In this document: piece after piece, positions 36,221 through 44,339 of the stretch
How the letters are laid out: each line of letters starts with the position of its first letter
Position numbering within the stretch: the first letter of the stretch is position 1
Assembly: GCA_963977135.1 (NCBI GenBank)
Contig: CAXBNN010000011.1
Location: 1-64,000 of the forward strand
DNA length: 64,000 nucleotides
From: UBA2040 sp963977135
GTDB taxonomy: Bacteria > Bacteroidota > Bacteroidia > Flavobacteriales_D > Crocinitomicaceae
Direction of reading: 5' to 3'
Position numbers and translations under genes: made by a program
Notes under the pieces: model-generated
Seen by the model: only the letters and a program-made list of their open reading frames with translations
Told to the model about the DNA's origin: nothing
The model's database searches: none

Positions 36221-36892
36221 ATGGCATTTTTTAATCCGGATTTTATACAGTTTTTCAAAGATCTAGCCCCCAACAACAATAAGGATTGGTTCGATGAAAA
36301 CAGGAGTCGATATGAAAACAATGTACGTGAGCCGTTCAAAGCTTTTGTTGATCATATGATTGCAGAATTAAGTAAGGAAAATCCCAAAATGAAAGACTTA
36401 CTGAACAAGGATTGCATTTTCCGAATCAACCGAGATATTCGTTTTTCTAAGGATAAAACGCCTTACAAAATGAATGTTAGCGCATTAATAAATGTTGGCG
36501 GCAAAAAAAACTATTTGGGTGAAGGTGTTTATATTGAATTGGGCCCTGAACATTTTAGAGTTTACGGTGGTTTGTATGATGTGGACAAAGATACTTTGTT
36601 GCAAGTAAGAGAAGGAATTGCTGCCCATCCTGCAGAATTTAAGAAACTATATTCTGACAAAAAATTCGAAAGTCTTTTTGGAACGATTCGAGGAGAACAA
36701 AACAAAGTTATTCCAAAAGAATTGAAAGCCGCTGGCGAAATTGAACCAATGATTTACAACAAGCAGTTCTATTACTTTGCAGAATATTCTCCGGAAAAAA
36801 TTCTCGACAATGATTTGGACAAAACAATAATAAAAGCCTATCAAACGGCAAAACCGATAGAACAATTTTTCTCTAAAATTTTAAAAAGATAA
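36221..36892 (+). CDS. DUF2461 family protein
   Basis: 223 residues, the usual length. Typical start FNPDFIQFFKDLAPNNNKDWFDENRSRYE and the conserved FRINRDIRFSKDKTPYKMNVSA and YLGEGVYIELGP segments. A widespread family of unknown biochemical function. The next gene (DPP-IV-like) starts 1 bp after its stop codon, so they are likely cotranscribed. Confidence 0.9.
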   Translation: MAFFNPDFIQFFKDLAPNNNKDWFDENRSRYENNVREPFKAFVDHMIAELSKENPKMKDLLNKDCIFRINRDIRFSKDKTPYKMNVSALINVGGKKNYLGEGVYIELGPEHFRVYGGLYDVDKDTLLQVREGIAAHPAEFKKLYSDKKFESLFGTIRGEQNKVIPKELKAAGEIEPMIYNKQFYYFAEYSPEKILDNDLDKTIIKAYQTAKPIEQFFSKILKR

Positions 36893-36893
36893 C

Positions 36894-39023
36894 ATGAAAA
36901 AATACATTTTACTTTCTCTTTCCTTACTATTCATTTTTGGAAATTATACTGCGCAAACCAAGTTGACCTTGGAAGAATCGGTGATGCAACAGTACAGAAA
37001 ATACGCTCCTGAGAGCCTCGTTTTCTTCAAATGGGTGCCAGATACAGATTGCTATACTTACATAGATGGATATGTGAATTTGAAAAAAGCTTCTTTCACG
37101 AATTCGACGCCAAAAGATGTTGCTTCTATTTCGGAAATCAACAAAGTTTTAGGATCAAAATTAAACTGGTTCTCAGGTTTTGAATGGAAAAATGAAAACG
37201 AATTTTGGGTCAATGATGGGATGAATTTTTATCGCTACAACACAGTTTCCAAGGATGGTAAAACATTGGTTTCTTTGGCTGATGATGCTGAAAACGCAAC
37301 TTTTGAACCAAAGACGGAAAGTGTTGCCTATACAAGAAACAACAATTTATACGTTCAAACAGTTGATGGGCAGAAAATCAAAGTTACACTAAACGATGAT
37401 CCGAATATTGTCTCAGGTCAAGCTATTGCGAGAAGTGAATTTGGAATTACGAATGGTATATTTTGGTCGCCAAACGGAAAGTTACTAGCCTTCTATCAAA
37501 AAGATGAAACGAATGTTAGCGATTATCCTCTTCTAGACAACAACGCTTATCCAGGAGCAATGAAGTCGATAAAATACCCAATGGCAGGACAAAAATCAGA
37601 AAGTCCGAAAGTTGGAATTTACAACTTGGAAACAAAAAATACAGTATTCATTAGTCCAATGGGTAATTCAGAAGATTATTTAACCAACCTTTCATGGACT
37701 CCTGACAATAAATACGTTGTTATAGCTGAAGTGAATCGTGGTCAAAACGCAATGAAATTAAATGTTTATGATGCTGTTTCCGGAAAATTTGTTCGCACAC
37801 TTTTAGAAGAAAGTAATTCAAAATGGATAGAGCCAGAACATCCAGCATTTTTCCCATCTGAGAAGAGCAACAATTTTGTTTGGGTATCAGAGAAATCTGG
37901 ATACAGCAATCTTTATTATTATGACTTTAATGGTAAGTTAATCAAGCAATTGACGAACAACAATTTCGTCATGAAAAATTTTGTTGGAGCATTTGGAAAA
38001 GGTTCTCAAATCTACTTTACGGCGACAGGTCCAAATCCATTAAACACCTTAGTTTACTCGGTTGATTTATCGGGAAAACAAACTTTAATTACTAAAGAGG
38101 AAGGAACACACAACGTAGAAATTTCTACCGATGGTCAATACATTTTTGATGAGTTTTCTTCCCATTCTGTTCCAAGTAAATCATTAGTTTATATGTCCAA
38201 CGGCAAAAAGGAAAAAACAATTTTAACTGGGTCAAACAAATACGAAGGTGTTGATATTGGGACGACGACAATTGGTGAATTAACTGGTAAAGATGGTACC
38301 AAATTGTACACGAGAATGATCAAACCTAAAAACTTCGATGCGAATAAAAAATACCCGGTTTTGGTATACGTTTACGGTGGACCACATGCACAGATGATTA
38401 CCAACTCCTGGTTGGACGGAGCAAGTTTGTGGATGCACTGGATGGCCGATCAAGGTTACATCGTTTTCACCCTTGACAATCGCGGTTCGGGCGAGCGTGG
38501 ATTTGCATTCGAAAGTCAAATTCATCGACAATTAGGAACTTTAGAAATGGAAGATCAACTATCTGGTGTGGAATATTTAAAGTCGCTTCCTTATGTTGAC
38601 GGAAATAGACTAGCAGTTCACGGGTGGAGTTTTGGAGGTTTCATGACTTCTTCTTTGATGCTTCGTAAAGCTGGGACTTTTAATGTTGGTGTTGCCGGCG
38701 GACCAGTAACTGATTGGAAATATTATGAGATAATGTACGGCGAACGATACATGGACATGCCCGAAGAAAACAAAGAAGGTTATGAAATGGCTAGTTTAAT
38801 GACTCACGCAGATAAATTAGAAGGTAAATTATTGCTAATTCACGGAACAATAGACAACGTTGTTGTTATGCAACACAGCTTATCTTTAATCGAAAAGTTT
38901 GTTGAATTGGGCGTACAAATGGATTTCTTCCCTTACCCTATGCACGAGCACAATGTGAGAGGAAAAGACCGAGTTCATTTAATGACAAAGGTTTTGAATT
39001 ATGTAATTGAGAACAATAAATAA
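36894..39023 (+). CDS. S9 family prolyl oligopeptidase, dipeptidyl peptidase IV-like
   Basis: 709 residues with a signal peptide (YILLSLSLLFIFGNYTAQ), so periplasmic. N-terminal DPP-IV beta-propeller to about residue 440, then an alpha/beta hydrolase: Ser579 in HGWSFGGFM, Asp in HGTIDNVV, His in PMHEHNVRG. DPP-IV enzymes remove X-Pro or X-Ala dipeptides. A strong terminator follows, ending the two-gene unit with DUF2461. Confidence 0.92.
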   Translation: MKKYILLSLSLLFIFGNYTAQTKLTLEESVMQQYRKYAPESLVFFKWVPDTDCYTYIDGYVNLKKASFTNSTPKDVASISEINKVLGSKLNWFSGFEWKNENEFWVNDGMNFYRYNTVSKDGKTLVSLADDAENATFEPKTESVAYTRNNNLYVQTVDGQKIKVTLNDDPNIVSGQAIARSEFGITNGIFWSPNGKLLAFYQKDETNVSDYPLLDNNAYPGAMKSIKYPMAGQKSESPKVGIYNLETKNTVFISPMGNSEDYLTNLSWTPDNKYVVIAEVNRGQNAMKLNVYDAVSGKFVRTLLEESNSKWIEPEHPAFFPSEKSNNFVWVSEKSGYSNLYYYDFNGKLIKQLTNNNFVMKNFVGAFGKGSQIYFTATGPNPLNTLVYSVDLSGKQTLITKEEGTHNVEISTDGQYIFDEFSSHSVPSKSLVYMSNGKKEKTILTGSNKYEGVDIGTTTIGELTGKDGTKLYTRMIKPKNFDANKKYPVLVYVYGGPHAQMITNSWLDGASLWMHWMADQGYIVFTLDNRGSGERGFAFESQIHRQLGTLEMEDQLSGVEYLKSLPYVDGNRLAVHGWSFGGFMTSSLMLRKAGTFNVGVAGGPVTDWKYYEIMYGERYMDMPEENKEGYEMASLMTHADKLEGKLLLIHGTIDNVVVMQHSLSLIEKFVELGVQMDFFPYPMHEHNVRGKDRVHLMTKVLNYVIENNK

Positions 39024-39067
39024 TCTTCGTAATAAATGCTGAAGTTGAGCTTTGGCATAACGATTTT

Positions 39068-39104
39068 AAAAGCGGAGGAAATAGAAATATTGCTTTCCGC
39101 TTTT
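39068..39104 (+). terminator. Intrinsic terminator after the DPP-IV-like gene
   Basis: Arms AAAAGCGGA and TCCGCTTTT enclose a 19-nt loop and run into TTTTTT. Confidence 0.85.
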
Positions 39105-39126
39105 TTAATTCAAATCTATATCGTAA

Positions 39127-39136
39127 TATTGCAATA
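39127..39136. promoter_or_regulatory. ArsR operator candidate TATTGCAATA
   Basis: A perfect 10-bp palindrome within AATATTGCAATAAT, 10 nt upstream of the arsR ATG and beside the -7-like TACTTTTA. ArsR/SmtB repressors bind comparable AT-rich dyads overlapping their own promoters. Confidence 0.5.
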
Positions 39137-39146
39137 ATACTTTTAT

Positions 39147-39476
39147 ATGGGAGCCTCAAAATTAGATTCATTTCCGAAAGCACAAACCGATATAGCCGCG
39201 CTTATGAAAGCTCTTGGTCATCCGGCTCGTGTCGCAATTTTGGAACATTTAATAAAAGTAAAAGCTTGCATAGGCAACGACATAGTTGACATTCTTCCAT
39301 TATCACAACCGACTATTTCTCAACATTTGAGAGAACTTAAAAATGTAGGAATTATCAAAGGAAGCGTTGAGAAAAACTCCATTTGCTATTGCCTAAATGA
39401 GAAAAAAGTAGAACAAATATTGAATTACATAAAGCAAATCAACTTCGTTTTAGAAGAGGATAAAAAATGCTGCTAA
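39147..39476 (+). CDS. arsR: ArsR-family arsenic-responsive repressor
   Basis: 109 residues. ArsR winged helix: LMKALGHPARVAILEHLIKVKACIGNDIV, recognition helix LSQPTISQHLRELKNVGII, wing SVEKNSICYCLNEKK. Cysteines available for As(III) include Cys77-region CYC and the terminal DKKCC, whereas the classical CVC motif in helix 3 is not present. First gene of the four-gene arsenic operon, 11 bp before the DUF6428 gene. Confidence 0.88.
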   Translation: MGASKLDSFPKAQTDIAALMKALGHPARVAILEHLIKVKACIGNDIVDILPLSQPTISQHLRELKNVGIIKGSVEKNSICYCLNEKKVEQILNYIKQINFVLEEDKKCC

Positions 39477-39487
39477 TATAAAATATC

Positions 39488-39949
39488 ATGAAATTATCAG
39501 AATTTAAAAAAGCACTAAATAACACACCACTCCAATTTACTTTGGAAGACGGAAATATGATTCCCGCTCATTTTCACATCACTGAAATTGGAGCAATCTC
39601 TAAAAAGTTTATTGATTGTGGCGGAACACTTCGCAACGAGGAAAAAATAAGCTTTCAACTCTGGTATTCGGAAGATGTTGACCACCGTTTAACGACTGAA
39701 AAACTATTGAAAATAATAGAAATAGGTGAAAAACAAATTGGACTGACAGACGACGATATTGAAGTAGAATATCAAAACTCTACAATAGGAAAATTCAATC
39801 TAGAAAAATCTGATTTCGGCTTTATTCTGACCAACAAACAAACGGCTTGTTTGGCCATGGACCAATGCGGAATTCCGGTTGAAAAAGTTAAAAAATCACT
39901 TTCTAGTCTAACTGAAAACACATGCACTCCGGGAGGAGGTTGTTGTTAA
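39488..39949 (+). CDS. DUF6428 family protein of arsenic operons
   Basis: 153 residues. Matches a family regularly found next to arsR in Bacteroidota: PAHFHITEIG, KFIDCGGTLRNEEKISFQLW, DHRLTTEKL and a Cys-rich end (CGIPVEKVKK, then CTPGGGCC). Cytoplasmic, function not established; the conserved C-terminal cysteines suggest arsenite or other thiophilic metal handling (inference). Second gene of the operon. Confidence 0.8.
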   Translation: MKLSEFKKALNNTPLQFTLEDGNMIPAHFHITEIGAISKKFIDCGGTLRNEEKISFQLWYSEDVDHRLTTEKLLKIIEIGEKQIGLTDDDIEVEYQNSTIGKFNLEKSDFGFILTNKQTACLAMDQCGIPVEKVKKSLSSLTENTCTPGGGCC

Positions 39950-39959
39950 TTGCTTATAA

Positions 39960-40574
39960 ATGAAACAAGGAATAAAAGAGTATTGTGATAAACGTTGTAA
40001 GGAATTTGATCAAATTTCCGAAGAAAGATTATCTGCTCTAGCGAAAATTGCAGCCTATATTAAATACAGAGAGGACGAACCAATAAATCTTCTTTTTGTA
40101 TGTACTCACAATTCTCGACGGAGCATGTTGGGTCAAATTTGGGCCAAAGTCGCTTCTCGTTATTTTAATCTTGAAAATGTAGAAACGTATTCTGGTGGAA
40201 CTGAAGTAACGGCATTTCATACCAATGCTGTTCAAGCGCTTCTGCATATTGGTTTCGATATGACAGTTGAAGGTGACAATGAAAATGCTATCCATAACAT
40301 GATTTTTGACGATATCCAAAACGCATCTGTATGCTTTTCAAAACTGGTCGACGATAAGGCGAATCCATCAGATAACTTTGGTACTATTATGACTTGTAAT
40401 CATGCCGATCATAATTGTCCAACGGTGATTGGAACAGACATAAGAGTTTCCTTGCCGTATGTTGATCCAAAATCAAGTGATGGCACTGATAAACAAATGG
40501 AAGCCTACTTGAATACTTCAAAAGAAATCGCAAGGGAAATGCTTTATTTATTCTTTATCTCGACAGAAAAATGA
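39960..40574 (+). CDS. arsC: Arsenate reductase, LMW-phosphatase type
   Basis: 204 residues. The phosphatase loop CTHNSRRS (Cys48, Arg54) is followed by a LMW-PTP fold; a C-terminal cysteine segment MTCNHADHNCP provides further cysteines, as in the longer ArsC-like group. Would reduce As(V) to As(III). A low molecular weight protein-tyrosine phosphatase is the alternative name, but the operon favours arsenate. Its last 4 bp overlap the aquaporin start. Confidence 0.85.
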   Translation: MKQGIKEYCDKRCKEFDQISEERLSALAKIAAYIKYREDEPINLLFVCTHNSRRSMLGQIWAKVASRYFNLENVETYSGGTEVTAFHTNAVQALLHIGFDMTVEGDNENAIHNMIFDDIQNASVCFSKLVDDKANPSDNFGTIMTCNHADHNCPTVIGTDIRVSLPYVDPKSSDGTDKQMEAYLNTSKEIAREMLYLFFISTEK

Positions 40575-41230
40575 GTGTCTCTCGATTGTGGAAAACGCTT
40601 ATCTATGAAATCTTTGTAACATTTCAATTGATTTTTATTGGAACTGGAGCAATAATCGTAAATCAAAAATACACAGGAACACTTGGCGACTTTGGAATTG
40701 GAATCTGTTTCGGTTTAGCTATTTATGTTGGCATTATGTTATTCGGTCGAATTTCAAATGCACACATGAATCCTGCCGCCACACTTTTGTTGCGCGCTTG
40801 CGGAAAAATCAATTCGAAAATCGCAGCAATATTGATTATTTCTCAGATTATAGGTGCTTTCATTGCAAGTTTTATTCTATACACCATATCACCAATGGAT
40901 TCTACCTTAGGATCAACTGCACCTAACGCGGGAATTTTAAATTCTTGGTTTATCGAATTTGGATTAACTACAATTTTATTGATCGCTGTTTGCCTTGTGA
41001 GTAATATGAAAGTTCCATTAGTAGCTTTTATTCTAGGAAGTATAGTTTTTCTTGAAGCATGGCTTGCCGGACCATTAACGGGTGCCTCCATGAATCCAAT
41101 TCGGAGCATTGCTCCGGCAGTCGTTTCAGGAAATACAGAGAATCTATGGATTTATATTACAGCTCCATTTACTGCGTCGGGACTTGTTTATGGCCTAAAC
41201 CGGACATTTAAACTAGATAGTATTTTCTAA
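40571..41230 (+). CDS. aqpS: Aquaporin/glycerol facilitator (AqpS-like) of the arsenic operon
   Basis: 219 residues, six helices. First half-helix motif NPA (67-69, in HMNPAATL); second is NPI (175-177, in GASMNPIRS), with Arg178 of the selectivity filter kept. In Sinorhizobium AqpS in an ars operon lets As(III) formed by ArsC leave the cell; the same is inferred here because no arsB/acr3 pump is in the operon. Overlaps arsC by 4 bp at the start and the convergent DtxR gene by 4 bp at the end. Confidence 0.85.
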   Translation: MSVSRLWKTLIYEIFVTFQLIFIGTGAIIVNQKYTGTLGDFGIGICFGLAIYVGIMLFGRISNAHMNPAATLLLRACGKINSKIAAILIISQIIGAFIASFILYTISPMDSTLGSTAPNAGILNSWFIEFGLTTILLIAVCLVSNMKVPLVAFILGSIVFLEAWLAGPLTGASMNPIRSIAPAVVSGNTENLWIYITAPFTASGLVYGLNRTFKLDSIF

Positions 41231-41883
41231 ATTTCCTCGACAAGAAGTCGCTCACATACCGTTAGACTAAGCGTTTCTTTTGGGTGCTTTTCATAAGCAA
41301 CCACTATGCTTCCGTCAAAAGTCTCAATTGAAATTAGTTCAATTTGCATACCTAATTGTATGTCTCGTCGGTTTAAAAAAAGTAGAAAGTCTGCAGATGA
41401 CTGGTCCAAGGATGCCAACCTATATTTCTTACCTTTCGCTGCATCACTCAACCTTAAATAGTCCTTCTCAATTATTGCACCTTCTTTGTTAGGAATTGGC
41501 GAACCATGCGGATCAATTGAAGGATGACCTAGCATAACATCCATTCTATCGAAAAACTTTTCAGATTTAATATGTTCAATTTGTTCGGCTATTTCATGAA
41601 CTTCTTCCCAACCAAAACTCATTCTTTCTACCAAAAACATTTCCGTAAGTCTATGCTTTCGAATTACAAGAGCTGCCATTTTTCGCCCCAAATCTGTTAA
41701 ATGAATCGGTCGATACTTTTCGTATGAAATCCACTTTTTCTCAGCTAATTTTTTAATCATCGAATTAGCTGTTGGTGTACTTACATTTAGTATCTGACTC
41801 AAATCGGACACAGTACACTGACCATTATCACCAGATAATTTTAATAAAGCCTTGAGATAGTTTTCTTCCGTAGATGAAGCCAT
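41227..41883 (-). CDS. DtxR/MntR-family metal-dependent regulator
   Basis: 218 residues from the ATG giving MASSTEENYLKALLKL, the family start. HTH CTVSDLSQILNVSTPTANSMIKKLAEKKW; metal and dimerisation domain with HRLTEMFLVERMSFGWEEVHEIAEQIEHIKSE (expected Glu/His/Cys-type ligands, Met here); C-terminal FeoA/SH3-like domain of about 75 residues. Divergent from the TonB receptor and probably represses it in the presence of Fe(II) or Mn(II). Confidence 0.9.
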   Translation of the reverse strand: MASSTEENYLKALLKLSGDNGQCTVSDLSQILNVSTPTANSMIKKLAEKKWISYEKYRPIHLTDLGRKMAALVIRKHRLTEMFLVERMSFGWEEVHEIAEQIEHIKSEKFFDRMDVMLGHPSIDPHGSPIPNKEGAIIEKDYLRLSDAAKGKKYRLASLDQSSADFLLFLNRRDIQLGMQIELISIETFDGSIVVAYEKHPKETLSLTVCERLLVEEI

Positions 41884-41929
41884 TGCGCATGTATTGAAAA
41901 GCAAAAGTAGTAAAATACTTTAAAATATT

Positions 41930-41959
41930 TTGTTAGACTCGTCTAACTTTTTATATTTG
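41930..41959 (+). promoter_or_regulatory. Promoter of the TonB receptor with embedded DtxR-type operator
   Basis: TTG (41930-41932) and TATATTTG (41952-41959) are 19 nt apart, an excellent Bacteroidota promoter. The inverted repeat GTTAGAC-TC-GTCTAAC (41932-41947) lies between the two boxes, starting at the G of the TTG, the ideal place for repression by the divergently encoded DtxR-like protein. Confidence 0.8.
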
Positions 41960-41978
41960 CACATCTAATAAATTAGAA

Positions 41979-44264
41979 ATGACTCTCAAAACTATTCTAT
42001 TAGTTTTATGCTTTTTCGCAATAAACTTTCTATCATTTGGGCAATCAGCACAGATTATTGGGAATTTAAAAATGAATGGGGTCCCATCGAAAGACATCAA
42101 AATCTCCATTGTTGGCGGCAATCAAGGTGCCTATACAAACGACCAAGGTCAGTTTAAAATTGAAGGACTTTCAATTGGACAAACCAAAATAGTTTATTCT
42201 CAATCTGGGGTTTATTTAGATTCCAGTTTGATTAATATTGAATTTGAAAATCAAAAATATATTATAAATAAAAATATAAAGTTCATTAATCAAAATATTG
42301 ATGAAGTTGTTGTTACTGGAACACTTAAGGCTGTTGGAAAATTAGATTCACCAGTTCCTGTTGAAATTTACAATAGTTGTTTTTTTCAATCAAATCCTTC
42401 TCCATCAATCTTTGAAGCAATTCAAAATGTGAATGGTGTTCGCCCTCAATTAAATTGCAACATTTGTAATACAGGTGACATTCACATCAATGGTTTAGAG
42501 GGTCCTTATACAATGGTTTTAATTGATGGTATGCCTATAGTAAGTGGATTATCCACAGTCTACGGCTTAAGTGGCATTCCCCAATCATTGGTTGAGCGCA
42601 TTGAAATTGTAAAGGGCCCGGCCTCAACTTTGTATGGTTCAGAGGCTGTCGGTGGAATAATAAATATAATTACAAAGGACCCCAAGAAAGCTTCTATCGT
42701 TTCGATTGATCATTTTTCAACTTCATGGGGCGAATTGAGCACCGATATTGGACTAAAATACAAACTGACGCCAAAAGTTCAAGGATTAATGGGTATCAAT
42801 TATTTCAATTATCAACTTCCGTTCGATAAAAACAATGATGGATTTACCGACCTAACCTTATCAAATCGTATTTCAATTTTCAATAAGTTTAGTATCGAGA
42901 GAAAATCTAAAAAAACCTTTACCATTGCTGGCCGATACATATATGAGGATCGCTGGGGAGGTCAAATGGATTGGTCACCTAAATTTAGAGGAGGCGACAG
43001 CATTTATGGAGAAAGCATTTATACCTCGAGATGGGAAACATTTGGAACTTACCAACTCCCTACAAAAGAAAACATCTTCTTTCAATTTTCTGCAAATGGT
43101 CACCATCAGAACTCGTATTATGGAACGACTCCATTTTTTGCCAATCAAACTATACTTTTCGGACAATTATTATGGAATGAAGAATATAAAAGGAGTGACT
43201 GGTTAGTTGGATTATCCAACAGGTATACTTCTTATGATGACAATACAAGTGCCACTGGTTCTAGTGACACGGCAAGTTTAAACGTTCCTTCAAAAATTTT
43301 CTTACCTGGACTTTTTATTCAAAACGATTACAATTTGAATGAAAATAATAGAGTTTTACTTGGAATACGAGCAGATTACAGTGCAATCCATGGCATTATT
43401 CTATCGCCAAGAATCAATTACAAGTGGATGAGCCAGAACAAGAAAAACATTGTCAGATTCGGGCTTGGAAATGGATATAGAGTTGCAAATATTTTTACCG
43501 AAGATCACGCAGCTCTGACTGGAGCCAGAAAGGTAGTTTTTAAAAACAAACTAAGACCTGAACGTTCGTACAATACCAACCTAAATTTCGTAAAACAAAT
43601 ACATACTAAGAAGAACCACTACCTCACTTTTGATGCTACGGGATTCTATACTTATTTTGTAAATAAAATACTTCCTGATTACGTAACAGATCCGAACGTG
43701 ATATTCTATGATAACTTGAGCGGTTATGCCGAATCAGCAGGAATTTCGGTCAATATTGATTTTCAATTCACGAAAAAACTTTCAATAAACGCTGGGGGAA
43801 CAGTAATGTCAGTTGTAACTGTTGAAAATGGTGTTCGAACGATTCAACCTTTAACAGAACGGGCAAGCGGTACGTGGAGAGCACAATATCTTTTTGAGAA
43901 AATCGGTTTAACTTTCGACTATACGGGAAATGTTTTTGGACCAATGAAATTACCCTTGTTGGGAGTGTTAGACAACCGAGAACCCTACTCCCCAATTTTT
44001 AGCATTCAAAATATTCAATTCACGAAAAAATTTAAAAATAAATTGGAAATATACACGGGAATAAAAAATTTATTAAACTACCGACCGCCAGCTAATAGTA
44101 TTGCCAGACCGCATGATCCTTTCGACAAAAATGTAAGCTACGACGCTCAAGGTCAAATCATACCAACTGCTGACAATCCTAATGCTTTATCTTTTGACCC
44201 AACATATGTTTACACATCTAATCAAGGAATAAGAGTATTCCTTGGATTCAGATTCAATTTTTAG
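41979..44264 (+). CDS. TonB-dependent outer membrane receptor
   Basis: 761 residues. Signal peptide (ILLVLCFFAINFLSFGQ), CarboxypepD_reg-like domain to about residue 105, TonB box-like DEVVVTG, plug domain with LIDGMPIVSGLSTVYG and RIEIVKGPASTLYGSEAVGGIINI, then a beta-barrel ending LGFRFNF. A Cys pair (NCNICNTGD) sits in the plug. Regulated in all likelihood by the divergent DtxR-family protein, so a metal or siderophore/heme substrate is inferred. Confidence 0.93.
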   Translation: MTLKTILLVLCFFAINFLSFGQSAQIIGNLKMNGVPSKDIKISIVGGNQGAYTNDQGQFKIEGLSIGQTKIVYSQSGVYLDSSLINIEFENQKYIINKNIKFINQNIDEVVVTGTLKAVGKLDSPVPVEIYNSCFFQSNPSPSIFEAIQNVNGVRPQLNCNICNTGDIHINGLEGPYTMVLIDGMPIVSGLSTVYGLSGIPQSLVERIEIVKGPASTLYGSEAVGGIINIITKDPKKASIVSIDHFSTSWGELSTDIGLKYKLTPKVQGLMGINYFNYQLPFDKNNDGFTDLTLSNRISIFNKFSIERKSKKTFTIAGRYIYEDRWGGQMDWSPKFRGGDSIYGESIYTSRWETFGTYQLPTKENIFFQFSANGHHQNSYYGTTPFFANQTILFGQLLWNEEYKRSDWLVGLSNRYTSYDDNTSATGSSDTASLNVPSKIFLPGLFIQNDYNLNENNRVLLGIRADYSAIHGIILSPRINYKWMSQNKKNIVRFGLGNGYRVANIFTEDHAALTGARKVVFKNKLRPERSYNTNLNFVKQIHTKKNHYLTFDATGFYTYFVNKILPDYVTDPNVIFYDNLSGYAESAGISVNIDFQFTKKLSINAGGTVMSVVTVENGVRTIQPLTERASGTWRAQYLFEKIGLTFDYTGNVFGPMKLPLLGVLDNREPYSPIFSIQNIQFTKKFKNKLEIYTGIKNLLNYRPPANSIARPHDPFDKNVSYDAQGQIIPTADNPNALSFDPTYVYTSNQGIRVFLGFRFNF

Positions 44265-44327
44265 ATATTTTATTTAATCCTTTACACTGATTAAGATTTT
44301 TTAAACTTCAGATGAATTAATGATAAC

Positions 44328-44335
44328 TATCTTTG
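44328..44335 (+). promoter_or_regulatory. -7 box TATCTTTG abutting the helicase start codon
   Basis: Full TAnnTTTG match; only TCGC separates it from the ATG, so transcription should start at or within a few bases of the start codon. No TTG at -33 spacing. Confidence 0.5.
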
Positions 44336-44339
44336 TCGC

